A stretch of DNA of 64,000 nt from DATKUA01 sp965602675 (GCA_965602675.1 CBFCZO010000006.1:8222-72221), one strand, 5' to 3'; positions 49,799 to 58,566 are shown, numbered from the stretch's first letter. Numbers and translations: made by a program. Notes: generated from the sequence alone by a model not told the origin.

Positions 49799-52700
49799 GT
49801 GGCTGAAAGGAAGAACAAAAAAAGGGAAAGTGTGAATGCCCCTGGCATCAGGTTGCTGCTGGTAGACGATGAGCCGGAAGAACTGGAATTAACCAGGAGC
49901 GGCCTGGAGAAACTCAACGACTCCCTCGAGATCACCACCTGCAGCTCTCCCGAAAAGGCGCTGGGTCTCATCAAAACCGGCGATTTCCACTGTGTTCTTG
50001 CCGACTATCAGATGCCGGTTATCAACGGGATTGAACTGGTGGAGCGTATACGTGCCGACGGCAATGAAATCCCGTGCGTGCTGTTGACGGGCCGCGGTGG
50101 TGAAGCAATTGCGGCGGAAGCCTTCAGGGCAGGCGTTGACGATTATTACTCCAAGGATCCGGAAAGCAATGATTTCCCACGGATACTGAACGGCATCAGG
50201 CGGGCGATAGGAGTAAGCAAGCGGCGGCGTGAGCTGGAAGAAACACTCAGGCAGACGGAAGCTCGCTATCGATCCCTGGTGGAAACTGTTGAAGAGGGTA
50301 TCTGTATCATCGATCCGGATGAAAACTTCGTGCTGGCAAATCCCGCAGCCGAAAAGATATTCGGTTCTTCCAAGGACTCTCTTATCGGAAGAAACTTAAA
50401 GGAGTTTTCCTCCCCGGCACAGTACAAGGAATTCGGGCGCCACACTCGGTTAAGGGCAAAGGGGCAAACCGGTCACTACGAAGCTGAGATCATCCAGCCA
50501 AGCGGGGATAAAAGGACATTGTTGATTACGGCAACGCCCATCCTCAACGGTGAGGGCCGCCTGGAGTCTATCTTTGCTGTTCTACACGATATCACCGATC
50601 GTAAGGAAACCGAGGAGGCTCTTAAGATTTTAGAGGAGCGCTACCGCCTTATCTCGGAGCTCACCTCGGATTATGCCTATTCGTTAGATGTTCTGTCGAG
50701 CGATACGCTGATACCGGAATGGGTCGTAGGAGCATTCGAACAGATAACGGGTTTCACTGAAAAAGAGCTGGCTAGCCCAAACGGCTGGAAGCAGCTAATC
50801 CATCCTGATGACAGAGGCACTGTGGTTGGTAGGTTAGGGAATTTATTGGCAGGCGAGAGTGATTGCCTCGAATTCAGGATTGTTACCAAAAATGGCGACG
50901 TCAAGTGGCTTCAGGACTGTGGGAGGCCGGTGTTCGATGCAGAAGGTGTTAACGTGGTGAGTCTTGTAGGTGCTGCGTGCGATATAACAGAGAAGAAGCG
51001 CGCAGAAAAAGAATTGCATAAGGCACATGAGGAGATGGAGGCCAGTGTAGAAGAGCGGACAGCAGAGCTTAAAAAGGCGGTCGTCGCATTACAACAGGAG
51101 GTTTGGGAGCGCAAACGCATAGAGCTGAAATTGCGGGAGAGTGAAGAGAGATTCAGATCAATCTTCGATAACGCAACAATCGGTTTGTATCGAACAACCC
51201 CGGATGCTCAGATCCTGATGGCCAATCCCACCTTGATGCGCATGCTGGGTTATGACTCTTTCGAAGAGCTGGGCAAAAGGAATCTGGAAGAGGAAGGATT
51301 TGAGCCGGGCTATCCTAGGGAAGTTTTCAAAGAAAAGGTCGAGAAAGAGGGCAAGGTGACAGGCCTCGAGGCGGAATGGACCAGACGCGATGGCTCATCG
51401 CTTCACATAAGAGAAAGTGCCAGCGTGGTAAGGGACAATGAGGGCAATGTCCTTTATTACGAAGGTACTGTGGAAGACATCACTGAACAGAGACGGGCCG
51501 AGAAACTGACCGAAATTCAAAGAGATCTCGGAGTTACACTCAGCACGGCCACAGATGTTAGGCAGACATTCGACATGGCTCTTGATGCAGCATTGAGGAT
51601 AGATGAGATCGAGGCTGCGGGAGTTTATATTGCCGATGGAAAATCGGGAGAACCCTCATTGGTGACTGTTATCGGAAAAGAGACCGGATTTGCCAACGTG
51701 AAGGAGGTTTTTCGTAAAAGTAGACAGGAACATGATGTTTTTTCGAGCGGAGCCCCATCATATTACGACGCGCGGATTGAATCGCCTTGCAGTGAAGAGG
51801 ACTCTCTCGGATCGATGGCCGTTATCCCCGTGCTTGTGGAGGGCGATGTAGTAGCTGCAATCAAGGTAATCTCTGCCAAAGAGTCGGATATTCCAGAGAC
51901 CGCATGTGGAGCGCTGGAGTCGATTGCCTCAAAGGTCGGTGGAGTGATGGCACGTTTGGAAGCTGAAAGAGCTCTTCGCGAGAGCGAGGAGAAATACCGT
52001 AGTATTGTCGAAACAGCCGGGGAAGGGATTTGGATCATCGATATTGGATATGTAACGCAATTCGTAAATCCCAGAATGGCTGAAATGCTCGGCTATTCTC
52101 CGCAAGAGATGATTGGAAGACACATTTTCGAATTTATGGACAAAGAGTTTCATAAGGAAGCAGAACGATATATACGAGGGACGGGCCAGGGTGGAAAGGT
52201 CCAGGTTGATTTCAAACTGAGGCGAAAAGACGGCTCGGAATTCTGGACGATTGTCTCCGGCAATTCCTTCTTCGATGAGAATGGTGATTTTACGGGCGGC
52301 TTGGGGATGATGACCGACATCACCGAGCGTAAAAAGGCGGAAACGGAGCTAAGAGCATATCAAGAGAAGCTAAGATCACTTGCTTCTGAGTTAACTATCG
52401 TAGCAGAGCGTGAGAGACGTAAAATCGCTGTCAGTCTTCACGATCGCGTCGGACACGCGCTTGACCTGGCAAAATTCAAGGTTTTCTCAATTTATGAAGA
52501 GTGTAACGACAAGCGTTGTTCTGAGGTCTTGGAGGACATTATCAACGCCATGAATACGGCACTTAAAGAGACTCGTTCTCTGACAATTGAGATAAGCCCG
52601 CCTTCCCTGCATGAATTTGGATTGGTAGCAGCGGCTGAAAGTTTGGTGAAACAGTTCAATGATCAATATGGTTTGAAAGTGGAGTTCGAATCATCAGCCG

Positions 52701-53023
52701 AAAGGTTCCCGCTAAGCGAAACGGTTTCAATCGTGCTCTATCGCTCACTGAGGGAGCTGTTAGTCAACGTGGTAAAACATGCCCGTGCAAGTAAGTGCCG
52801 CGTGGTGATGAGCTCTAAGAAAGGCGAAATTTCCGTGAGGGTCAGTGATGACGGCTTGGGTTTAACCCCCCGACGAGGCAGACATTTCGAGAGTGACACG
52901 AAGGGCTTCGGCCTTTTCAGCATCAAGGAACACATAGAGTCGATGGGAGGAGAAATATTGATTGAGTCGAAGCCCAAACAGGGGACAAACGTCGTAATGG
53001 TTGTGCCGTTCGGCGATCAATAA
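49799..53023 (+). CDS. Multi-PAS/GAF hybrid sensor kinase with N-terminal receiver (HisKA_3 type)
   Basis: Domain order: receiver (LLLVDDEPEELEL, acceptor in VLADYQMP, switch region YYSKDPE), PAS (RYRSLVETVEEGICIIDPDE), second PAS, coiled coil (EMEASVEERTAELKKAVVAL), third PAS, GAF (~residues 580-730), fourth PAS, then a HisKA_3 dimerisation domain with phospho-His in KIAVSLHDRVGHALDL and an HATPase (VNVVKHARAS, VSDDGLGL, KGFGLFSIKEH). It has no membrane helix, so it should sense cytosolic signals. It phosphorylates a NarL-type partner, most likely the next gene. The GTG at 49799 is the preferred start; GTG at 49832 is also possible. Confidence 0.85.
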   Translation: MAERKNKKRESVNAPGIRLLLVDDEPEELELTRSGLEKLNDSLEITTCSSPEKALGLIKTGDFHCVLADYQMPVINGIELVERIRADGNEIPCVLLTGRGGEAIAAEAFRAGVDDYYSKDPESNDFPRILNGIRRAIGVSKRRRELEETLRQTEARYRSLVETVEEGICIIDPDENFVLANPAAEKIFGSSKDSLIGRNLKEFSSPAQYKEFGRHTRLRAKGQTGHYEAEIIQPSGDKRTLLITATPILNGEGRLESIFAVLHDITDRKETEEALKILEERYRLISELTSDYAYSLDVLSSDTLIPEWVVGAFEQITGFTEKELASPNGWKQLIHPDDRGTVVGRLGNLLAGESDCLEFRIVTKNGDVKWLQDCGRPVFDAEGVNVVSLVGAACDITEKKRAEKELHKAHEEMEASVEERTAELKKAVVALQQEVWERKRIELKLRESEERFRSIFDNATIGLYRTTPDAQILMANPTLMRMLGYDSFEELGKRNLEEEGFEPGYPREVFKEKVEKEGKVTGLEAEWTRRDGSSLHIRESASVVRDNEGNVLYYEGTVEDITEQRRAEKLTEIQRDLGVTLSTATDVRQTFDMALDAALRIDEIEAAGVYIADGKSGEPSLVTVIGKETGFANVKEVFRKSRQEHDVFSSGAPSYYDARIESPCSEEDSLGSMAVIPVLVEGDVVAAIKVISAKESDIPETACGALESIASKVGGVMARLEAERALRESEEKYRSIVETAGEGIWIIDIGYVTQFVNPRMAEMLGYSPQEMIGRHIFEFMDKEFHKEAERYIRGTGQGGKVQVDFKLRRKDGSEFWTIVSGNSFFDENGDFTGGLGMMTDITERKKAETELRAYQEKLRSLASELTIVAERERRKIAVSLHDRVGHALDLAKFKVFSIYEECNDKRCSEVLEDIINAMNTALKETRSLTIEISPPSLHEFGLVAAAESLVKQFNDQYGLKVEFESSAERFPLSETVSIVLYRSLRELLVNVVKHARASKCRVVMSSKKGEISVRVSDDGLGLTPRRGRHFESDTKGFGLFSIKEHIESMGGEILIESKPKQGTNVVMVVPFGDQ

Positions 53024-53036
53024 GGTTATGGGAATC

Positions 53037-53684
53037 ATGAGCAAAACTATAGTTTTGGCTGACGATCACAGGCTGATGCGTCAAGGCCTACGGGCGATGT
53101 TGAACGACCGCGCCGATTTTGAAGTTGTCGGCGAAGTTGGAGACGGAAGAGCGGCCGTGAAGATGGCTCGGGAGTTGAAACCGGACGTGATAATCATGGA
53201 CATCGCAATGAACGAGCTCAATGGGATCGATGCCGCAAGGCAAATCGCTTCGGAGTCGCCTGCCACCAAGGTTCTGGCGCTTTCGCGCCACTCTGAGAGG
53301 CGATTTGTTGCAGAGATGCTTGCCGCAGGCGCGTCCGGTTATATTCTCAAGGATTCTGCCATCGAGGAGTTGATTGAGGCGTTAAATGTCGTCATTGGAG
53401 GGAAAACATATTTGTCGCCTGAAATAATGGATGTTGTAATTGATGATTACGTCGATCGGCTGACAAGAAACAGAACTTCTAAGATTTCAAAGTTGACTCC
53501 GCGTGAGAGGGAGATACTGCAATTGATAGCCGAAGGAAAAAGTACCAGGGAAATTGCTGAGTCTTTGCGTGTCAGCGTTAAAACAGTCGCGACGCATAGA
53601 CATCAGGTCCTGGAGAAACTTAGCGTCAGAAGTATTGCTGAACTGACGAAGTTTGCTGTCCGAGAAGGCCTAACAAATCTGTAA
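53037..53684 (+). CDS. NarL/FixJ-family response regulator
   Basis: The 215-residue protein has an intact receiver (VLADDHRLMRQGL, acceptor in VIIMDIAMNE, switch Lys in GYILKDS) and a LuxR HTH (LTPREREILQLIAEGKSTRE, VSVKTVATHRHQVLEKL). HisKA_3 kinases normally partner with NarL-type regulators, and this gene starts 13 nt after the kinase stop, so they form a two-component pair. ATG at 53037 begins the domain; an ATG three codons upstream is also possible. Confidence 0.9.
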   Translation: MSKTIVLADDHRLMRQGLRAMLNDRADFEVVGEVGDGRAAVKMARELKPDVIIMDIAMNELNGIDAARQIASESPATKVLALSRHSERRFVAEMLAAGASGYILKDSAIEELIEALNVVIGGKTYLSPEIMDVVIDDYVDRLTRNRTSKISKLTPREREILQLIAEGKSTREIAESLRVSVKTVATHRHQVLEKLSVRSIAELTKFAVREGLTNL

Positions 53685-53730
53685 CGAATTTGATACTATT
53701 TGTCAGCATATAATGAGCTATAATGCTATA

Positions 53731-53769
53731 TAAGACTTTTTCCTAGTATTTTGTAAGAGTTTTTCCTAG
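53731..53769. repeat. Two 16-bp direct repeats 23 bp apart
   Basis: TAAGACTTTTTCCTAG (53731-53746) and TAAGAGTTTTTCCTAG (53754-53769) differ at one base and are offset by 23 bp, close to two helical turns. They lie 46 nt after the regulator stop and ~425 nt upstream of the first sigma-54 activator. This is the arrangement expected for tandem regulator sites. Confidence 0.6.
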
Positions 53770-53807
53770 GGTAATTTCCAAGTCGCTCCGATAGACAAGA
53801 ATGGATT

Positions 53808-53830
53808 CTATGTTACATATTATTACATAG
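53808..53830. repeat. Inverted repeat CTATGT-N11-ACATAG
   Basis: Two 6-bp arms in inverted orientation around an A+T-rich 11-nt centre form a typical dimeric-protein site. It lies in the 508-nt gap between the two-component pair and the sigma-54 activator; no full gene is recognisable in that gap. Confidence 0.4.
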
Positions 53831-54021
53831 GTGCTGTTTAGCTGGGTGAATTACTAAAAGAAGTGTAGGCTGTTGTTGCAGTGGGGCGAGTGGGCGCTGG
53901 AGAAACAACAACAAGATAGGGGGGCGAACCAGAGTCGCTATCGAGCTGTTGGGATTCGCTGGGGGATCAAGCCTCACATCAGATCATCACCTGTTAACGC
54001 TGCATTGTGCCCGGAAGGAGA

Positions 54022-54039
54022 TTCAGGGTAGACCCTGAA
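54022..54039. repeat. Perfect 8-bp inverted repeat in the leader of the first sigma-54 activator
   Basis: TTCAGGGT-AG-ACCCTGAA is perfectly symmetrical and can fold as a hairpin in the mRNA leader or bind a dimer. It is 153 nt upstream of the activator start codon and 49 nt before a candidate leader peptide. Confidence 0.5.
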
Positions 54040-54088
54040 AGATGGGAAATGCCGTTTGTCGATATTCCTTCGCTTACAAAGGAGAGCA

Positions 54089-54139
54089 ATGATTTTTGAT
54101 TCAATGGAAAGGAGTGCCAAGGGGGAGAATTTAACTTAG
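54089..54139 (+). CDS. Candidate 16-residue leader peptide
   Basis: AGGAG is spaced four nt from an ATG that opens MIFDSMERSAKGENLT before a TAG, 53 nt upstream of the activator start. A good ribosome site in a long leader suggests possible translation, but such short frames arise by chance and no family is known. Confidence 0.2.
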   Translation: MIFDSMERSAKGENLT

Positions 54140-54192
54140 TCGGTGGTGATATTGAAGACCCGATCGCCACCCGAGTTATGCGGAGTCGGGGT

Positions 54193-55611
54193 ATGAGCAC
54201 TCGTACGGCAGTGAAAAACAAAATACTGTTTGCTGTTAGTGAGCCGGAGATCAGCTCGACAATTAAAAGAGCGCTTGGTACTGATAGCCAGGTGGATATC
54301 CTGGAGTGTCACGATGGGGATGAGATTATCAGTGCCGCGATTGAAAAGCGGCTGGATTTAATCATTCTCGACCTCGAAATGACTGCAATAGGCTGCAGGA
54401 AACTGATTACCCGGATCAAGCGAGAGTTTCCCGAAGTCCAAGTAATAGTAATTACGGGGAAAAAGATGGTTGAAGAGGCTGTGAAATGTCTGCGTCTGGG
54501 GGCTTTCGATTATTTGATCAAGCCGATTGAGGAGAGGCGATTTATTTCCACGGTTGGCAAAGCGCTCGAAGCGGAAGAGATGCGCAGAGAGATCCTGCAT
54601 CTAAAGGAACGAGTTCTCAAGCGCGAGCTTTCGCATCCCGAAGCTTTCTCTGAAATAATCACGAACAACATTAAAATGAAGGCCATATTCCAGTACATAG
54701 AGGCATTTGCAACGACAGCTTATCCTGTTGTTGTCACCGGCGAGACCGGAGTTGGCAAGGAACTGATAGCGCAGGCCATACATAGAGTCAGCGGCCGCGA
54801 GGGGGAATTCGTTGCGGTGAACGTTGCAGGCCTCGATGACAACATGTTTGCCGATACTCTGTTCGGCCACAAGGTAGGAGCGTTCACGGGGGCCGAAGGA
54901 TTACGCAAGGGAATGATTGAGAAAGCCGCTGGCGGAACGCTTTTCCTGGATGAGATCGGCGATCTTGGGCCGACATCTCAGATTAAGCTGCTGAGGTTGC
55001 TGCAAGAGAAGGAATACTATCCGCTTGGCGCCGACGAACCCAAGCGGACAGACGCCCGGATAATTGTGGCAACGAATCGGGATATGACCGCTGCTCAGGA
55101 GGAGGGAAGATTTCGGAAGGACCTCTATTACAGGCTCCGATCCCACCACGTTTATATTCCGCCTTTACGGGAAAGGATGGACGACCTGCCTTTGCTGCTC
55201 GACTATTTTCTGGGTAAAACGGCAAGAGAAGTCGGTAAGCGAAAGCCCACTCCTCCGCCGGCATTGCTGACATTGCTGGTAAACTACCATTTCCCAGGGA
55301 ATATACGGGAGCTGGAAGTGATGATCAGAGACGCAGTGGCAAGCCACAGCTCCGGGGTTCTATCGATGGCGATCTTTAAGGATGCTGTCGGTGAGATGTT
55401 CAAACGGGGAACGAAGAAAGAAGATAATGCCGCCTCGTTATCAGAAGGCGGTATATTGTCGCAATTCGAGAAGCTGCCGACGATGCTGCAGTTGGGTGAT
55501 TTATTGATCGTGGAAGCTCTGAGGAGAAGCGATGGAAATCAATCCATCGCATCCCGGCTGATTGGAGTATCGAGGCAAACACTGAATAGGCGTCTCAAGA
55601 AAATCAAATAG
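54193..55611 (+). CDS. NtrC-family sigma-54-dependent activator 1, receiver with altered acidic pocket
   Basis: The ~472-residue protein has a receiver-like domain (residues ~7-125), an AAA+ domain with Walker A GETGVGKELIAQ, the sigma-54-contact loop GAFTGAEG, Walker B FLDEIGDL and sensor R residues (IIVATNRDMTA), and a Fis-type HTH at the end (NQSIASRLIGVSRQTLNRRL). The receiver keeps the acceptor Asp (IILDLEMT) and switch Lys (YLIKPIE), but the usual Asp-Asp pair is replaced by Ser-Glu (FAVSEPEI), so metal binding may differ. ATG at 54193 is preferred because GGAG is seven nt upstream. It is a close paralogue of the activator at 56875. Confidence 0.9.
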   Translation: MSTRTAVKNKILFAVSEPEISSTIKRALGTDSQVDILECHDGDEIISAAIEKRLDLIILDLEMTAIGCRKLITRIKREFPEVQVIVITGKKMVEEAVKCLRLGAFDYLIKPIEERRFISTVGKALEAEEMRREILHLKERVLKRELSHPEAFSEIITNNIKMKAIFQYIEAFATTAYPVVVTGETGVGKELIAQAIHRVSGREGEFVAVNVAGLDDNMFADTLFGHKVGAFTGAEGLRKGMIEKAAGGTLFLDEIGDLGPTSQIKLLRLLQEKEYYPLGADEPKRTDARIIVATNRDMTAAQEEGRFRKDLYYRLRSHHVYIPPLRERMDDLPLLLDYFLGKTAREVGKRKPTPPPALLTLLVNYHFPGNIRELEVMIRDAVASHSSGVLSMAIFKDAVGEMFKRGTKKEDNAASLSEGGILSQFEKLPTMLQLGDLLIVEALRRSDGNQSIASRLIGVSRQTLNRRLKKIK

Positions 55612-55696
55612 GATACTCGGAAATTTCGGTTTGATAAAAACGTTTCCATAATTCTATCGAAATCACTACGCCTTTACCTGGAATCTCATGCCGGAG

Positions 55697-55731
55697 AAAA
55701 AAATCCCCGGCGGCGAATTCTGCCGCCGGGG
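55697..55731 (-). terminator. Strong minus-strand rho-independent terminator
   Basis: CCCCGGCGGC and GCCGCCGGGG form a 10-bp stem with a 7-nt loop. On the minus strand it is followed by ATTTTTTT. On the plus strand only TGGGTTT follows, so it acts mainly for minus-strand transcripts, though it may also stop activator 1. Confidence 0.88.
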
Positions 55732-55839
55732 TGGGTTTAGGGGGAGTGGGGAACTTAATCAAAATCGAAATCACCTATGTGATAACGTGCGATTGATTGC
55801 CCGTTTCATGCTCCCGAAACTGGTTGCAGGATAATCCTG
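55697..55839 (-). ncRNA. Candidate sigma-54-dependent small RNA (~145 nt)
   Basis: The transcript predicted from the sigma-54 promoter at 55851-55864 starts near 55839 and ends at the T-tract near 55697. In order it contains hairpin 1 (GCAGGA/TCCTGC around 55828-55840), hairpin 2 (GTTTC/GAAAC, ~55803-55820), hairpin 3 (ATCAC/GTGAT, ~55770-55783), a C-rich unpaired stretch (CCCCACTCCCCC, ~55740-55751) that could pair with Shine-Dalgarno G-runs, and a 10-bp terminator. There is no open frame with a ribosome site. The gene is inferred from promoter plus terminator plus fold; expression is unproven. Confidence 0.6.
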
Positions 55840-55850
55840 CATATATATAA

Positions 55851-55864
55851 GCAAGTTACATGCC
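55851..55864 (-). promoter_or_regulatory. Sigma-54 promoter (-24/-12) of the candidate small RNA
   Basis: On the minus strand GGCATG-TAAC-TTGCT gives GG at 55864-55863 and GC at 55852-55851, exactly ten nt apart, and matches nearly all conserved positions of the GGCAYR-N4-TTGCW consensus. Two sigma-54 activators flank it. Confidence 0.75.
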
Positions 55865-56137
55865 TAAAATGATAATGCTTAATATTCTATGTAAACAAAA
55901 GGATATTAAAGAAAATGAACAGGCCACGCTGGAAAGAAGGCTTGTAGCGATATTTGACAGGTAATCGTGAGGTAAAGTGGAACCGCTTTGATATCAGAGG
56001 ATTAACGCTATGACACCATATTTAACAGTTACCAATGATTGACAGGAGAGCATTTGGTTATAGAACAGCCATATCATGTATGATTTTGGCCGGCATGCTA
56101 AATCTAAGCTGCCAGGCAAATACAAAGCAGAGAGTGT

Positions 56138-56542
56138 TCATAGTGCTGCTGCAGACACTATGGACATAAACTGCTCAGATGAAAATGGTTTGACAATGTG
56201 ATCAGAACTGAACTTTGAACTGAAGCTTTCCAGGTATTTCACTTCTCCTTGTTCGAAAATAACCAGCAGAGGAATATTGATATCCCTGATGAGCAATTCA
56301 GCCAACATTTCAACTTTTGAGATTTCCAGCGGGGGATAGTCCATGATGATCAGATTGATATCATCGCCCGAATTCAGAGCCAGAGAAATCCGATCGAGAG
56401 CCTGAAAACCATCCTGTGTGAATACAAGCTTACCGCCCTCGGTACCGATTTCTTCCGCAATGTTAACCATGGCTTCGTTTTTAAAGCCCACGAACAGGAT
56501 TTCTTTTCCCCGCAACCTCCCATTTATCTTGGTATCGCCCAT
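56138..56542 (-). CDS. Stand-alone receiver-like protein under sigma-54 control
   Basis: The 134-residue protein has the alpha/beta receiver fold with acceptor Asp in LIIMDYPPLE and the switch segment HIVKPFSSEQF. The N-terminal acidic pair is replaced (ILFVGFKNEA), so Mg2+-dependent phosphorylation may be impaired. No output domain is present, as in CheY/Spo0F-like adaptors. The ATG at 56542 is chosen because AAGGA is upstream at good spacing; a GTG five codons earlier is possible. A sigma-54 promoter lies ~50 nt upstream. Confidence 0.8.
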   Translation of the reverse strand: MGDTKINGRLRGKEILFVGFKNEAMVNIAEEIGTEGGKLVFTQDGFQALDRISLALNSGDDINLIIMDYPPLEISKVEMLAELLIRDINIPLLVIFEQGEVKYLESFSSKFSSDHIVKPFSSEQFMSIVSAAAL

Positions 56543-56591
56543 GATGTTTCCTTTCACCTGAGTGCACGTCGGCGTGGCGGGAGATGTAATG

Positions 56592-56605
56592 GCAAGAGTC
56601 GTGCC
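56592..56605 (-). promoter_or_regulatory. Near-perfect sigma-54 promoter of the receiver-like gene
   Basis: On the minus strand TGGCACG-ACTC-TTGCC has GG at 56605-56604 and GC at 56593-56592 with the canonical ten-nt separation and the full TGGCACG -24 element. Start is predicted near 56580, 38 nt before the ATG. Confidence 0.88.
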
Positions 56606-56874
56606 ATGGCTAGGATTCAGATAAGTTACTGATTAGGAAGTAGTTACGGTACAGCACGGGAAATGTGATAGTGTGGCCAATTTTGACGGCTACGTGAGTG
56701 TAAGAACGAAATGTCCTTTATTATGAATACGTTAGAGTGCTCGCAGGTATTTAATAGGGTTAAATCCTTTAACACTGTTGCGAGTGAGGATTATTTGTAC
56801 AGCAGGACTAAACCATAAGAGATCAGCGTAAAAAAATATGACGACGAAAGTGATAGTAGGAGGAGATGCAACAC
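56606..56874. other. Regulatory gap upstream of the second activator
   Basis: This stretch should hold the upstream activator sites for the sigma-54 promoter at 56592-56605. It contains an inverted repeat GTTAAA-TCC-TTTAAC at 56759-56773 and a strong AGGAGG at 56860-56865 for the second activator. No gene is recognisable. Confidence 0.4.
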
Positions 56875-58293
56875 ATGAGCAGTAGGTCATATCCGCAACT
56901 GCCGGTTTTAATTGTCGATGATTCGGAGGAAGTGCTGCTGCACTTCGAGCGCACCCTCGGCAGCAATGGTTTGGATAACGTCATTACCTGTTCCGACAGC
57001 CGCAAAGTAATCGAGATAATCGATGGCCGTAATGTCGAGATTCTGCTACTGGATTTGAATATGCCTCACATCAGCGGCGAGGAGTTAATAGACCGTATCA
57101 GGCAAGATTATCCGGAGGTGCGGGTGATCGTGGTGACCGGTACGGACGATGTCGAAATGGCGGTAAGCTGCATGCGCAAGGGCGCTTATGACTATTTGGT
57201 CAAGCCGGTCGAAAAAAACCGGCTGCTCTCCACAGTAAAGAGGGCGGTCGAGCAGCAAGAGATGCGGCAAGAAATGCTACGTCTCAAGGATAATATGCTG
57301 AGAGAGGAACTGCGAAATCCCGGGGCTTTTTCAAAAATAACGACGAAAAACAAAAAAATGAAGGCGGTCTTGCGCTATGTCGAAGCGATCGCAGCCACAT
57401 CATATCCAGTGCTCATCACGGGTGAGACAGGTGTCGGCAAGGAACTCATAGCCGAATCGGTTTACAAAGCAAGCGAACTCAGTGGACCTTTCGTGGCCGT
57501 TAACGTGGCCGGTCTCGACGACAACATTTTCTCCGACACACTCTTCGGTCATGTTAGGGGAGCGTATACGGGCGCCGACCGGGACCGCTCAGGAATGATC
57601 GAGAGGGCCTCGACAGGGACATTGTTCCTGGATGAAATCGGCGATCTGGCGATGGCATCGCAAGTCAAACTGCTTCGCCTACTGCAAAACGGGGATTACT
57701 TCCCTCTTGGCTCGGATCACCCAAAACGAACAAATGCCCGAATCGTGGTAGCCACTAACAGGGATCTGCTGGAGGCGCAGCAAGAGGGCGCTTTCAGGAA
57801 GGACCTGTTTTACCGGCTGAGAACTCATCATATTCACGTCCCCCCATTAAGGGAAAGGATCGATGACCTGCCGCTGCTGCTGGATAGCTTTCTGGAAGAG
57901 ACATCGAAAACGCTAGGCAGGCGCAAACCTACCCCTCCGCCCGAGCTGCTTGTTTTGCTGGCAAATTATGATTTCCCCGGAAACGTTCGGGAGCTCGAGG
58001 TTGCCGTGCAGGATGCGGTAGCGAGGCACAGGTCGGGCAAGCTATCGATGGAGGTGTTCAGGGATCTGCTCGGGCAGCGTGATGAAGTGCCGATAAAGGA
58101 CAAGACACCCAACGGACTCTTCAACGGAGAGGATGCCATCTTCCCGGGTAAAATACCCACGCTGCAGAGAGCCGAGGAGCTTCTGATACATGAGGCGTTA
58201 TCGAGGACGGGTAATAATCAGACACTTGCGGCCGAGCTGCTAGGGATAACAAGGCAGACCATTCACAGAAAACTCAAAATGATGAAGAATTAG
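56875..58293 (+). CDS. NtrC-family sigma-54-dependent activator 2
   Basis: The 472-residue protein has an intact receiver (VLIVDDSEEVLLHFE, acceptor in LLLDLNMPH, switch Lys in YLVKPVE), an AAA+ domain (GETGVGKELIAE, GAYTGADR in place of GAFTGA, FLDEIGDL) and a Fis-type HTH (NNQTLAAELLGITRQTIHRKL). It shares an unusual VNVAGLDDN segment with activator 1, showing that the two are paralogues. The start at 56875 is favoured by GGAGG ten nt upstream; the ATG at 56866 is too close to it. No kinase is adjacent apart from the hybrid kinase at 49.8 kb. Confidence 0.92.
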   Translation: MSSRSYPQLPVLIVDDSEEVLLHFERTLGSNGLDNVITCSDSRKVIEIIDGRNVEILLLDLNMPHISGEELIDRIRQDYPEVRVIVVTGTDDVEMAVSCMRKGAYDYLVKPVEKNRLLSTVKRAVEQQEMRQEMLRLKDNMLREELRNPGAFSKITTKNKKMKAVLRYVEAIAATSYPVLITGETGVGKELIAESVYKASELSGPFVAVNVAGLDDNIFSDTLFGHVRGAYTGADRDRSGMIERASTGTLFLDEIGDLAMASQVKLLRLLQNGDYFPLGSDHPKRTNARIVVATNRDLLEAQQEGAFRKDLFYRLRTHHIHVPPLRERIDDLPLLLDSFLEETSKTLGRRKPTPPPELLVLLANYDFPGNVRELEVAVQDAVARHRSGKLSMEVFRDLLGQRDEVPIKDKTPNGLFNGEDAIFPGKIPTLQRAEELLIHEALSRTGNNQTLAAELLGITRQTIHRKLKMMKN

Positions 58294-58461
58294 TGGAAGA
58301 TAACATACATATGTTCACTTGAGGGTTCTCACCCTTGTTCAGGGAAGGGTAAGTACGTCATTTTCGGAAAATCGTTACAGAAAGTTACGCATGATAAGCC
58401 GTTAACACGGTGTGGTTTACGCAGCAGTACGCAAAAGACGTCACAATAAATAACTAGTTGC

Positions 58462-58476
58462 CAAGCAGCCTGCTTG
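58462..58476. repeat. 15-bp palindrome in the gap after activator 2
   Basis: CAAGCAG-C-CTGCTTG is perfectly symmetrical. It lies upstream of the plus-strand terminator at 58567-58619, in a 471-nt gap without a recognisable gene. Confidence 0.35.
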
Positions 58477-58566
58477 AGACTCAATTAGCTGTATCTTGCT
58501 GCCTGGGAACACTTTACCAGATTAACGTAAATTGGCATCCGTATGACCTGTGAATATGGCAGTAGA

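Noticed and set aside
58409..58422. GG-N10-GC spacing on the plus strand resembling a sigma-54 promoter
   Set aside because: Only the invariant dinucleotides match; the conserved CAC and TTGC positions do not, so it is treated as chance.
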